Positions 1-11,392 of a DNA stretch of 59,079 nucleotides are shown one piece after another. Every line of letters begins with the position of its first letter. Positions within the stretch are counted from its first letter, which is position 1. The stretch lies in NCBI RefSeq assembly GCF_003688995.1, contig NZ_PENI01000049.1, positions 1-59,079 on the forward strand, read 5' to 3'. This DNA comes from Streptomyces shenzhenensis (GTDB lineage Bacteria; Actinomycetota; Actinomycetes; Streptomycetales; Streptomycetaceae). The notes beneath the pieces are model-generated. The model searched no databases. It worked only from the letters and a program-made list of their open reading frames with translations, and was not told where the DNA came from. A program made the translations under genes and the position numbers.

Positions 1-329
1 TTGATCTGTGCGGTGTGCCGCCAGGTGGTGACCGGATCCCCCCATGCCTCCACGTGGTAGGTCCAGTGGCCCATCGCGTCCGGGGTGACGTCCGCGCCCC
101 AGCGGTCGGTGCCGGGGGCCAGTTCGCACATCGGGGTCCAGGGGCCGGGCCGGCCCTCCGGATCGCACAGCACCACATTGGCGGCCACCGCGTCATGGCC
201 CTCGCGGAACACGGTCGCGGAGACCTGGAACGTCTCCCCGACGACCGCCTTCGCCGGGCGCCTGCCGTGTTCCACGGCCGGCCGGACGTCGCGTACCGGG
301 ATGCGGCCGATGGCCGGGGTCGCACTCAT
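1..329 (-). CDS. glgE: Alpha-1,4-glucan:maltose-1-phosphate maltosyltransferase GlgE, N-terminal part
   Basis: Only the first 109 codons are in the window; the gene runs off the left edge. GlgE transfers maltose from maltose-1-phosphate to alpha-glucan in the trehalose-to-glucan (TreS-Pep2-GlgE) pathway in the cytoplasm. The visible part is the N-terminal beta-sandwich typical of GlgE: an opening IGRIPVRDVRP segment, then VGETFQVSATVFREGHDAV and WTYHVEAWGDPVTTWRH. The catalytic GH13 domain lies outside the window. The ATG at 329 has a GGAGG ribosome site about 8 bases upstream. A glgX gene and two small glg-locus genes follow on the right, which supports the call. Family recognition is from memory of streptomycete GlgE sequences; confidence is high for the family. 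Confidence 0.9.
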   Translation of the reverse strand, partial: MSATPAIGRIPVRDVRPAVEHGRRPAKAVVGETFQVSATVFREGHDAVAANVVLCDPEGRPGPWTPMCELAPGTDRWGADVTPDAMGHWTYHVEAWGDPVTTWRHTAQI

Positions 330-396
330 GGGTCTCGCCTCCGCCGTGCGCGAAGCCGGGCCCGGGGCCCGGCTGGGGATCCGATGTCGGGAACCT

Positions 397-696
397 TCAG
401 TGCCTTGCCGCCCTGGAACACGGCTTCGCCGGGGGCGCCCGCCGGACCCCGCCCCTGCGTCGCGGCCCGCCGCCCGGCTCCCGCAGGCAGCCCTCCCGGC
501 CACCGCGCAGATAGCGCTCGGCGGCTTCCGCGGCCTCCCGTGCGCAGCGCTTGCCCATGAGCACGCACAGGGTGTAGCCCGAGTCCTCGAACGTGGCCCG
601 CACCGCGCGGTCGGACGGCGCCGCGAGCATCGCGCGTTCCCACGCCCGGTACCGCCGCAACTGCCTGGCCACCTCGGCCTTCGCGGGTATCAGCAT
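397..696 (-). CDS. DUF5133 small protein
   Basis: A 99-residue basic protein of unknown function. Residues 1-65 match my memory of the streptomycete DUF5133 family: an N-terminal helix (AKAEVARQLRRYRAWERAM), then a central TLCVLMGKR turn and an Ala/Glu-rich helix. The C-terminal third is Arg/Gly/Pro-rich and probably disordered. The ATG at 696 is preferred over an in-frame upstream start because a GGAGG site lies 10 bases before it. It lies 67 bp upstream of glgE on the same strand and could be co-transcribed with it. A second DUF5133 gene is at 54360. Family known, role unknown. Confidence 0.65.
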   Translation of the reverse strand: MLIPAKAEVARQLRRYRAWERAMLAAPSDRAVRATFEDSGYTLCVLMGKRCAREAAEAAERYLRGGREGCLREPGGGPRRRGGVRRAPPAKPCSRAARH

Positions 697-999
697 GGCC
701 CTGTTCACCCTCCACGGTCTCGACCGGGCGCGTCTCCCGACGGTCGGGTGGACTCCGGGCACGGAGCGGCGCGGATCCGTTACGGCGATCGAGGCATTTC
801 ACCCATGGTGCACGGATGGACACGCAGCGTCTTGTTGGTTCTTCAACTACCTCGGGTGTCCTCGTGTTGCACGAATGGCGTAGTGCAGCCACTGTGGATC
901 TGACTCAGAAGCGACCAGCGCTCGACGCTCCGTGATCGGGGCCCATGCCCTTGGGGGGCGATGACGAGCGGGAGTTTCGCCGGTGAGGAGCAAGCGACG

Positions 1000-1499
1000 A
1001 TGAAGACCGCAGTGCCCCGCTACTACCACCTCGACGTGGAAGTCAGCCCCGAGCGGGTGGGACAGGTCAGCCGCATCCTGGCCGCCCACCTTCGCTACTG
1101 GGACCTGGAGAACCTCGTGGTCCCCGTCCGCAGCGGCGCGGAGCTGCTGTTGCAGGCCATCGACGAACACACCACGGACAAGCAGGCGTCGATCGAGATG
1201 TGGTGGAACGGCCAGCATCTCATCACCGCCGTCGGCGACGACGACCGTGATCTGCGCCCCGACCAGGACCTGCGGGCCTGCCTGGCCCGCATCGCGGCGA
1301 TGAGCGACGGCTGGGGGTGCTGTGCGTCGGAGACCGGCAGCAAGATCATCTGGTTCTCGCAGCGCGCCCGGGCCGGCGAACGCGTCCCGCTGGTCCCGAC
1401 GGTCCCGGCGCCCAGCCTGCGCCATGTGCGCCAGATGCCGCGCGGCACGCCGGTCGCCGCCCTGGCGGCCCCGTCGCCGGGCGCCCTGGCGGCCGCCCG

Positions 1500-1503
<4 letters not shown>
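1000..1503 (+). CDS. RsbW-like ATP-binding regulatory protein of the glg locus
   Basis: A 167-residue protein with the layout of a stand-alone HATPase_c (anti-sigma-factor-like) domain: an N-terminal strand (RYYHLDVEVSPERVGQVSRIL), a helix carrying the N-box region (ELLLQAIDEHT), a VGDDDRDLRP loop and a C-terminal GSKIIWF strand. The N-box lacks the usual Mg-binding Asn (LLQAIDEH, not LVTNAxRH) and the glycine loops are degenerate, so ATP binding or kinase activity is doubtful. The ATG at 1000 is chosen because GAGGAG lies about 10 bases upstream; an in-frame ATG at 961 has no such site. Its stop overlaps the glgX start (GTGA), so the two are translationally coupled. Similar genes sit beside glgE/glgX in other streptomycetes (recalled). 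Confidence 0.7.
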
Positions 1504-3647
<2,144 letters not shown>

Positions 3648-3675
3648 CCGCCGAAGCCCCAAAGAGGACGCAGGG

Positions 3676-4165
3676 AACCGGGCCTGCAGCGCCCCGAAAG
3701 GCACGCGGGAATTGTGTCGGGCTGCCCGGAGTGGGACGACTGCAGTGCCCTGAAAGGGGCGCGGGGAACTGCGCGCCCAGCCACCGTGCTGCCCGGGGTG
3801 GGACGACGGCAGTGCCTCGAAGGCCGCGCGGGAGTTGTGTCGGGCTACGCGGAGTGGGGCGACTGCAGCGCCCTGAAAGGGGCGCGGGGAACTGCGCGAT
3901 CAGCCACCGTGCTGCCCGGGGTGGGGCGACGGCGGTGCCTCGAAGGCCGCGCGGGAGTTGTGTCGGGCTACGCGGAGTGGGGCGACTGCAGCGTCCTGAA
4001 AGGGGCGCGGGGAACTGCGCGATCAGCCACCGTGCTGCCCGGGGTGGGACGACGGCAGTGCGTCGAATGGCGCGGGGGAATTGTGTCGGGCTACGCGGAG
4101 TGGGACGACTGCAGCGTCCTGAAAGGGGCGCGGGGAACTGCGCGATCAGCCACCATGCTGCCCGC
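3676..4165. repeat. Tandem array of a 123-bp repeat, about four units
   Basis: The word CTGAAAGGGGCGCGGGGA recurs at 3750, 3873, 3996 and 4119, exactly 123 bp apart. Each unit is composite: a 67-bp half carrying that word plus AACTGCGCG and CAGCCACC, and a 56-bp diverged half with TCGAAGGCCGCGCGGGAG and TTGTGTCGGGC. A partial 56-bp half precedes the first full unit. The CTGAAAGGGGCGCGGGGAAC core is a word I recognise as dispersed in streptomycete intergenic DNA. The array lies between the convergent ends of glgX and the VOC gene. Because 123 is a multiple of three, it creates long false reading frames on both strands. CCCT-gaa-AGGG can form short hairpins, so it may also stop transcription. 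Confidence 0.9.
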
Positions 4166-4227
4166 AGCCGGGACGACACACACAGCCACGGAAGCCGGAC
4201 CGCCCCGCCCGAAGCGGAGCGCTCAGG

Positions 4228-5040
4228 TCACCGCCCGCGCCGCGACGTCACCGTGAACTGCGCGCCGTCCGGATCGCGCAGCACGGCCTCGGCGGCATCC
4301 TCCCGCAGCACGCTGCCGCCGTGCTTCTCCGCGGCCCGCCCGCACGTCGTCACGTCGGTCACGAAGAAGTGGATCTGCCAGTGCGGCCGGACCGTCGGAT
4401 CGGGCGCGGCCTCCACCGCGCCCGAGTCGATGCGTGCCACGACGGCACCCTGGCTGCGCAGCACGACCTCGCCGCCCTCGTACTCGACCTCGCAGCAGCC
4501 GCCGGGGATGTCCGCGGCCCAGTCGAGGATCTCGCCGTAGAAGAGGGCCGAGTCGAAGGCATTGCGCGTATGGAGCCGGATGAAGGTCGGTGCCGCCCGC
4601 CGCCACGACTCCCAGTTGGAGATCAGCTGGCCCTCCCAGATCCCGAAGGTCGCGCCGTCCCGGTCGGCGAGCAGGGCCGCCCGGCCCGGCGGGAAGGACA
4701 GTGGTCCGACCGCGGCCGTACCGCCGCGCTCCCGGGCCCGGCTCACGGCCACGTCCGCGTCCCGCACCGCGAAGTACGGCGTCCACGTCACCGCCATCTG
4801 CCACATGGCGGCGACCGCCGCGATCCCGGCGACCGGCACCCCGTTCGCCAGCGCGATCCGGAAGTGGTCGCCGAGCCGGACACTGCGCCACCGCCAGCCC
4901 AGCACCGCCGAGTAGAAGTCCGCCGTGGCCTGGAGGTCACGGCTGGTGAGACTCACCCAGCACGGTGCGCCGAAGACGGAGTGCGTGGAGATGACGTCCT
5001 TCTTCCTCGGTCCGCCGGAAAGGGGCGTGTCATGGTTCAT
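4228..5040 (-). CDS. VOC (glyoxalase/bleomycin-resistance fold) protein, two domains
   Basis: A 270-residue protein with two VOC modules. The first (about residues 23-135) begins GAPCWVSLTSRDLQATADFYS and the second (about 150-265) begins FIRLHTRNAFDSALFYGEIL. These are the usual VOC openings, in which an alpha helix with FYxxxLxW follows a strand. It resembles actinobacterial two-domain VOC proteins of unknown substrate. No extradiol-dioxygenase metal triad is obvious, so enzyme activity cannot be named. The ATG at 5040 starts before the natural MNHDT N-terminus; the longer in-frame extension is Arg-rich and looks non-coding. It converges on glgX across the repeat array. Family confident, function not. 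Confidence 0.8.
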   Translation of the reverse strand: MNHDTPLSGGPRKKDVISTHSVFGAPCWVSLTSRDLQATADFYSAVLGWRWRSVRLGDHFRIALANGVPVAGIAAVAAMWQMAVTWTPYFAVRDADVAVSRARERGGTAAVGPLSFPPGRAALLADRDGATFGIWEGQLISNWESWRRAAPTFIRLHTRNAFDSALFYGEILDWAADIPGGCCEVEYEGGEVVLRSQGAVVARIDSGAVEAAPDPTVRPHWQIHFFVTDVTTCGRAAEKHGGSVLREDAAEAVLRDPDGAQFTVTSRRGR

Positions 5041-5330
5041 CACAGTCGCGTCCTGGTCTCGGAGACCGGTGCCCACCGGTGTCTGCCACCAGTGTCCAAC
5101 CGGAACCCGCTCCCGTGCCTGTCGAGCAGCCCGGTGGCAGGCGGCCGGGCGAGTGAGGACGATGGAGGAACGGGTGACTCCGATGCCGTGGTGGACAGGC
5201 CATCCGCAGAGTGGTCGCGCTCGAACGGCGCAACGTCGCCGCACTCGTCCTCATCCGGGGGCGTACGGGAGACACGCCCCCCCGAGGCCGGCGCCGGACC
5301 GGAGGACGCGCCCGACCGGCCGGCTCGGTC

Positions 5331-6125
5331 TCAGCCCGGCTCGGCGAGCAGTTCCTCGCGCAGCCGGTCGCAGCAGCCGCTGATCAGCCGGGAGACGTGC
5401 ATCTGCGAGATGCCGAGCTGGCTGGCGATCCGGCTCTGCGTCATGCCGCGGAAGAACCGCAGGTAGAGAATGGTGCGCTCGCGTTCGGGCAGCGCCTCAA
5501 GACAGGGCCGTACGGCCGCCCGGTCGACGACGAGGTCGAATCCCGGATCCGGCGCGCCGAGGGTGTCCCCGAGGGAGTGGCCGTCGGCGCCGGGCGTCTC
5601 CGCGTCCAGGGACAGCGCCGCGAAGCACTCCAGGGCCTCAAGACCGGTGCGCACCTCCGCCTCCGTCAGCCGTGTGTGCTCGGCGATCTCGGCGACGGTG
5701 GGCATCCGGCCGGCCGTCGCCGACGCCAGCTCCTTGACGGCGCCGCGGACCCGGTTGCGCAGATCCTGGACCCGGCGCGGCACGTGCAGGGTCCACATGT
5801 GGTCGCGGAAGTGGCGCTTGATCTCACCGGTGACGGTCGGCACGGCGTAGGCCTCGAAGGCCCGGCCGCGCGCCGGATCGTAGTGGTCGACGGCCTTGAC
5901 CAGGCCCAGCGCCGCCACCTGGTAGAGATCCTCCAGTGCCTCTCCCCGGCCGCGGAAGCGGACCGCGATCCGTTCGGCCATGGGCAGCCAGATCCGGACC
6001 AGCTCGTCGCGCAGGGCCCGGTGCTCCGGGCCCTCGGGCAGTGCCGCGAGCCGTTCGAACGCGGCGGCGGTGTCGGGGGCGTCGTCGTGCGGATGGGGCT
6101 TCGCCCTGGTGGTGGTACCCATCAT
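5331..6125 (-). CDS. SigB/SigF/SigG-family RNA polymerase sigma factor
   Basis: A 264-residue alternative sigma factor of the stress/sporulation class. Region 2 holds EALEDLYQVAALGLVKAVDHYDP and FEAYAVPTVTGEIKRHFRD; region 3 holds PTVAEIAEHTRLTEAEV; region 4 holds ERERTILYLRFFRGMTQSRIASQLGISQMHVSRL (split here by commas only for family comparison: ERERTILYLRFF, then GMTQSRIA, then GISQMHVSRL). It binds core RNA polymerase and is normally held by an RsbW-type anti-sigma factor; none is adjacent. Gene order next to glgX suggests the SigG orthologue (recalled synteny), but paralogues are similar. Two consecutive ATGs (6125, 6122) follow a GGGAGGTG site. It is divergent from the MarR-ABC operon, with TTGACA-like boxes in the 263-bp gap. 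Confidence 0.9.
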   Translation of the reverse strand: MMGTTTRAKPHPHDDAPDTAAAFERLAALPEGPEHRALRDELVRIWLPMAERIAVRFRGRGEALEDLYQVAALGLVKAVDHYDPARGRAFEAYAVPTVTGEIKRHFRDHMWTLHVPRRVQDLRNRVRGAVKELASATAGRMPTVAEIAEHTRLTEAEVRTGLEALECFAALSLDAETPGADGHSLGDTLGAPDPGFDLVVDRAAVRPCLEALPERERTILYLRFFRGMTQSRIASQLGISQMHVSRLISGCCDRLREELLAEPG

Positions 6126-6359
6126 GGGTGCGCACCTCCCTCAGCGTGTGCCGGATGGACGGACAGCGTGGGAGACGCGCGTTCGGACGGTCGGGAGGGT
6201 TCCGGGGCGGCCCGAGAACCGGGTCTCCCACGGAAGTGCCTCCTGTCCGAAGCACTTCCCTGCGGATTCCCGTGACCCGCTATATCGAAACAAATCCATC
6301 TGAAGAGTGATGTCAAGCGAGCCCTTCTTGACGTGCTCTTTGGGCTTCCGTGAACGAAA

Positions 6360-6378
6360 TACCTCTGTAGGGGAGGTA
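6360..6378 (+). promoter_or_regulatory. Candidate MarR operator overlapping the ribosome site
   Basis: A perfect inverted repeat, TACCTC-tgtaggg-GAGGTA (6-bp arms, 7-bp spacer), lies 10 bp before the MarR start at 6389; flanking AAA and TTT extend it imperfectly. The right arm contains the GGGGAGG ribosome site. A TTGACG at 6328-6333 could be a -35 box for the operon. Autorepression by the MarR product is the simplest reading, as is usual for MarR-transporter operons, but this is inference. Confidence 0.45.
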
Positions 6379-6388
6379 ATTTTGTGGC

Positions 6389-6855
6389 GTGACAACGGAT
6401 CGCCCGGCGACGGACACTTTCTCCGAGGAACTGGCCGACGCGTTGGTCGGGATCCAGCGGCTGATCCGCCGCCGGCTGCGCGGCGGGGTGACCGGCCCCC
6501 GGCTGCGCGGCGCCGAGGTGGAACTGCTCCGCCTGGTCCAGACCCGGCCCGGCATCGGCATCAAGGAGGCCGCCCGGGAACTGCACCTGGCAGGCAACTC
6601 GGTGTCCACCCTGGTCAACCGGCTCGCCAGGGACGGCCACCTGGTCCGTGAGACCGACCCGGCCGACCGGCGCGCCGCCCGCCTGCAGCTCACCGAGGCG
6701 GCCCGCAAGCGGCTGCACGACTGGCAGCGGCGCCGGGCCGCCCTGGTCGACCGGCAGGTGTCCCGGCTGACCGAGGCGGAACGCGGCGCCCTGCGCGCGG
6801 CGCTCCCCGCGCTGCACAGGCTGGCCGCGACCCTGCACGAGGAGGCCGAGGAATC

Positions 6856-6859
<4 letters not shown>
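6389..6859 (+). CDS. MarR-family transcriptional regulator
   Basis: A 156-residue winged-helix regulator. The central DNA-binding part shows GIKEAARELHLAGNSVSTLV (recognition region), then the wing LVRETDPADRRAARLQLT typical of MarR. N- and C-terminal helices form the dimer face. It starts with GTG at 6389 after GGGGAGG. Its last codons overlap the ABC ATPase start (ATGA at 6856), so regulator and exporter are translated together. It probably senses a small toxic ligand and derepresses the exporter; the ligand cannot be read from sequence. A palindromic operator candidate lies directly upstream. Confidence 0.9.
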
Positions 6860-7716
<857 letters not shown>

Positions 7717-8725
7717 CCGCACCTCGGACGCCGGTACGGCCCTGCTGCTGCGTCCGCCCGAGCCACGGGCCGGCTGGCGGCTGCTGCCCGCCCGGATCGT
7801 CGCGATGTGCGCCGTCGAACTGCAGAAGCTGCGCCACGACCGCACCGAGCTGTACACCAGGGCGGTCCAGCCCGCTCTGTGGCTGCTGATCTTCGGCCAG
7901 ACCTTCACCCGGATCCGGGCGATACCCACCGGCGGCATCCCCTACATCGACTACCTGGCGCCCGGCATCATCGCCCAGTCCGCGATGTTCATCGCCATCT
8001 TCTACGGCATCCAGATCATCTGGGAACGCGACGCCGGCATCCTGAACAAGCTCCTGGTCACCCCGACCCCGCGCGCGGCGCTCATCACCGGCAAGGCCTT
8101 CGCCTCCGGTGTGAAGTCGCTGATCCAGGCCGTCGTCGTCATCGTGATCGCCGCGCTGCTCGGGGTCGCGCTCACCTGGAACCCGCTGAAGCTGCTCGGC
8201 GTCGCGCTGACCGTGGTCCTCGCCTCCGCCTTCTTCTCCTGCCTGTCGATGACCATTGCGGGCATCGTGCTCAGCCGCGACCGTCTGATGGGCTTCGGAC
8301 AGGCGATCACCATGCCGCTGTTCTTCGGCTCCAACGCCCTCTACCCGGTGTCCGTCATGCCCGGCTGGCTCCAGGCGGTCAGCAAGGTGAACCCGCTGAG
8401 CTACGAGGTCGACGCCCTGCGCGGCCTGCTCCTCGGCACCCCGGCGCATCTGGCGCTCGACTTCGGGGTCCTGGCCGGCGCCGCCGCCCTCGGTGTCGCC
8501 GCGGCCTCGTCCCTGCTCGGCCGGCTGGCCCGCTGATCTTGCCGCGGACGTGATGTGCGGCACGCGCCGCGAACCGTCCCGAGGCCCCCGGAGCGGATTC
8601 CCGCTGCGCAACGCTTGATCAGCGATCAAAGCGGGCGAATCACCTGGCCACAGTGCAATCCACTCATTTGACAGTGTGCTGAGCGCACAGATAAACAGCA
8701 GCTCTCCGAGGTCGAAAGGTGCGCT

Positions 8726-9250
8726 GTGTACGAGCCGAACGTGGTCGGGGACTGGCAGGAGTACGGCGAGCACGCCGGTCTGCGGGTCCGCGTCCACCGT
8801 CTGGAGGTGGTGGAGCCGCCGCGCGGACGCGACGACGCCGCCGAGGGGCTGACGTACTTCAGTGTCCGGGTGACCGTCGAGAACCGGGGCGCGCGGCACT
8901 GCTCCGTGCAGCTGGAGGACGGCCAGATCGACGTCCGGGTCGGCTCCGACGGGGAGGGCGCGTTCATCGACTGGCGCAATTCCCAGTTCATCGAGGGCTT
9001 CGACGTCTACCCGCTGCGCCGGGTCACCGCCGTGCTGTACGCGGCCGGCGCCGAGGCGTCCCTGTCACAGGTGGACGTCCAGGTGCAGCTGCGGGTCGAC
9101 GACGAGTGGACCGACCGCCGGCTGTGGGCGGGCGGCATCGGGCTGGCGCAGGGTTCGGTCGCGGCGGCCCCGGCGGGCGCCGGTCAGGGCGGGCTTGCCC
9201 ATCAGGTGAGCGCGTTCCTGCGGGACCAGGCGGAGCCGGACACGGCCTGA
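8726..9250 (+). CDS. Conserved hypothetical, DUF4352-like beta-sandwich
   Basis: A 174-residue soluble protein, not firmly recognised. Residues 15-130 alternate short hydrophobic strands (LRVRVHRLEVVEP, TYFSVRVTVENRG, ITAVLYA-like, VDVQVQLRVDDEW) in the manner of immunoglobulin-like or DUF4352 modules, but without a signal peptide or lipobox. The last 30 residues are Ala/Gly-rich. The start is GTG at 8726, 190 bp after the ABC permease, so it probably has its own promoter. It converges on hemC with a 15-bp gap. Function unknown. Confidence 0.6.
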   Translation: MYEPNVVGDWQEYGEHAGLRVRVHRLEVVEPPRGRDDAAEGLTYFSVRVTVENRGARHCSVQLEDGQIDVRVGSDGEGAFIDWRNSQFIEGFDVYPLRRVTAVLYAAGAEASLSQVDVQVQLRVDDEWTDRRLWAGGIGLAQGSVAAAPAGAGQGGLAHQVSAFLRDQAEPDTA

Positions 9251-9265
9251 GCGCCGCCCGGGCGT

Positions 9266-10201
9266 TCAGTGCGGGATGCCGTCGATGATCTCGCGGGCGC
9301 CCTGCCGCAGCAGGGACACCGCCACCGAGGTGCCCAGTGTGGCGGGGTCGAGCGGGCCCGCCCATTCGTGGGCGTTCAGCCGGGTCTTGCCGTCGGGGGT
9401 GAACACACAGGCCCGCAGGGACAGTTCGCCGTTGCGCTCGGCGCGCGCGTAGCCGGCGATCGGGCTGTTGCAGTGCCCCTGCAGAACGTGCAGGAACATG
9501 CGTTCCGCCGTCGCCTCGCGATGGGTGTCCGGGTCGCCGAGCCCGCTGACGGCGTCGATCAGGTCGGCGTCGTCCTCGCGGCACTGCAGGGCGAGGATGC
9601 CCGCGCCGATCGGCGGCATGATCGTCTCCGGTGACAGCACCTCGCTGATCATGTCGGCCCGCCCGATCCGCTGCAGCCCGGAGACGGCCAGCAGCAGCGC
9701 GTCCGCCTCGCCCGCGGCGAGCTTCGCCAGCCGCCGGTTGGCGTTGCCGCGGAACGGCACGCACTCCAGGTGCGGGTGGGTGGCGGCCAGCTGGGCGACG
9801 CGACGCACCGCGGAGGTGCCGACGCGGGTGCCCGCCGGGAGTGCGTCCAGGGTGAGACCGCCCGGGTGGACGAGTGCGTCACGGATGTCGTCGCGCTTCA
9901 GGAACGCGGCGAACACCGTGCCCGCGGGCAGCGGCCGGTCGGCCGGCACGTCCTTCACACAGTGCACCGCGAGATCGGCGTGACCGGCCAGCAGCGCGGC
10001 GTCCACCTCCTTGGTGAACGCGCCCTTGCCCTCGACCTGGGAGAGGTCGCCCAGCCACTTGTCCCCGGTCGTCCTCACCGGCACCACCGCGGTGCGCACC
10101 TGCGGATACAGCGCCGTCAGCTCGGCGCGGACGCGCTCCACCTGGGCGAGCGCCATGGGCGAATCACGGGAGACGATACGGATGAGTTCCGGAACGGCCA
10201 T
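9266..10201 (-). CDS. hemC: Hydroxymethylbilane synthase (porphobilinogen deaminase)
   Basis: A 311-residue enzyme that joins four porphobilinogens into hydroxymethylbilane for heme/B12 synthesis. Visible family features are HCVKDVP (catalytic Asp at residue 84), PFRGNANRRL (substrate-binding Arg/Asn) and LQGHCNSPIAGYA with Cys 244, the attachment site of the dipyrromethane cofactor. The N-terminus IRIVSRDSPMALAQ is close to the usual RIGTRxSxLALAQ. The ATG at 10201 is chosen; GAGGG lies 13 bases upstream. No hemA, hemD or hemB gene is adjacent, whereas the main streptomycete hemC is normally clustered, so this may be a second copy. Family call is firm. Confidence 0.9.
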   Translation of the reverse strand: MAVPELIRIVSRDSPMALAQVERVRAELTALYPQVRTAVVPVRTTGDKWLGDLSQVEGKGAFTKEVDAALLAGHADLAVHCVKDVPADRPLPAGTVFAAFLKRDDIRDALVHPGGLTLDALPAGTRVGTSAVRRVAQLAATHPHLECVPFRGNANRRLAKLAAGEADALLLAVSGLQRIGRADMISEVLSPETIMPPIGAGILALQCREDDADLIDAVSGLGDPDTHREATAERMFLHVLQGHCNSPIAGYARAERNGELSLRACVFTPDGKTRLNAHEWAGPLDPATLGTSVAVSLLRQGAREIIDGIPH

Positions 10202-10454
10202 GGAGACACGATAGACCCTCACCCCGCCCCGGCCGCCCGCGCGCACCGGAAGGCGGCCCCCGTCCCCGCCGGCACACGCTCGGGCACGCGAGCCGGGCCG
10301 GCCCACGCAGCCGACCCGGCGCCGGACGTTCCCCGACGGCTGGGGGCGCCGTCTGCCAGCTCGGTGGGGTCGGTGGGCGGTCCGTCGTCACCGGGTGACC
10401 GGCCGCCTCGCGGACGTCCAACGTCCTTACGGGGCCGACGCGTTGCCCGGCCGG

Positions 10455-10484
10455 GGCCACGCCCCATCGTGGTGGGGCGTGGCC
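10455..10484 (-). terminator. Hairpin terminator of the NPP1 gene
   Basis: A perfect 12-bp stem, GGCCACGCCCCA paired with TGGGGCGTGGCC around a 6-base loop, begins 8 bp beyond the NPP1 stop codon. No U-tract follows, which is usual for streptomycete terminators. Confidence 0.75.
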
Positions 10485-10491
10485 GATGCGC

Positions 10492-11268
10492 TCAGGCGTA
10501 CGGGTCGAACGCGATGCCGGACGGCTTGGCCGAGGCCAGGTGCGAGGCGAAACTGGCGTCCTTCAGGCCGAAGTTGGCGCTGCCGAAGTCGTACGCGCTC
10601 AACTTGTCACGCAGCCCCGCCGGGTAGCCGTTCCAGCCGACCAGCGGCGGGTACTGCCAGGTGCCCTTGTGGTTCTCCGGCGGCTCGTCGTTGGAGTTGG
10701 CGAGCCGGAAGCAGTGGGTGCTGATGCCGTCCTTGTGGTAGACGATCTTCGCGTGCGTGCCCTCGAAGCGGACCGAGGACGCCGCGTGCACGGTGAACGA
10801 GCCGTGGTTGGACGTCGACACGTACTGCACCTGGCCGTTCTGCACCCACACCGCGACGTGCTCCCAGTCGTGCCGGTGGCCGCCGATGCTGGTGCCGGCG
10901 AGCGCCTGGTCCTTCTCGAAGTACAGGTCGTACAGGTAGGCGCACCAGCCGTTGTTGCACTTGTAGCGCGAGTAGCCGTTGGTGTTGTCCAGGTCGGAGG
11001 CGTCGCGGCACTGGCCGTTGAGGGCGCCGGTCGGGTTCAGACCGCCGTTGATCGTGCCGTCCGGGCCGATGGCGGGCGACGAGTAGCAGCCGTCGGTGTC
11101 GTAGTCGAAGGCGGGCTGGTACGTCAGCTCCGCCGCCTCGGCGTTCTGGGGCAGAGCCTGCGGCGGTGCGGCGAAGGCGACGGCGGGGAAGGCGATGACG
11201 AGGGCGGCGGCACCGGCCAGCCCGGTGAGCCAGCGCCCGGGCCGGATACGGAACGTCCGTGACGACAC
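10492..11268 (-). CDS. Secreted NPP1-family (necrosis-inducing-like) protein
   Basis: A 258-residue exported protein. Residues 1-33 are a signal peptide (basic start, LAGAAALVIAFPAVAFA core, A-F-A cleavage). The mature part carries the NPP1 signature GHRHDWEHVAVWV (about 129-141), whose His/Asp/Glu form the metal-binding site of Nep1-like proteins, plus several Cys (60, 86, 103, 108) able to form disulfides. Nep1-like proteins permeabilise plant membranes in oomycetes and fungi; the role of streptomycete members is not established. The GTG at 11268 is preferred because GGAGG lies 5 bases upstream and it gives a proper signal peptide. A strong hairpin terminator follows the stop. Confidence 0.88.
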   Translation of the reverse strand: MSSRTFRIRPGRWLTGLAGAAALVIAFPAVAFAAPPQALPQNAEAAELTYQPAFDYDTDGCYSSPAIGPDGTINGGLNPTGALNGQCRDASDLDNTNGYSRYKCNNGWCAYLYDLYFEKDQALAGTSIGGHRHDWEHVAVWVQNGQVQYVSTSNHGSFTVHAASSVRFEGTHAKIVYHKDGISTHCFRLANSNDEPPENHKGTWQYPPLVGWNGYPAGLRDKLSAYDFGSANFGLKDASFASHLASAKPSGIAFDPYA

Positions 11269-11392
11269 TGCGTCCTCCAACGGCTGTGGGGGGTGGGGGA
11301 GTTCAGGATCCTGGTTGATCTGTACATTGCCAAGATGCCCTGGGCGACCCATCGGTGAAGCCCCGCCCAACACTTCGCTCCCGGCACTCTCG

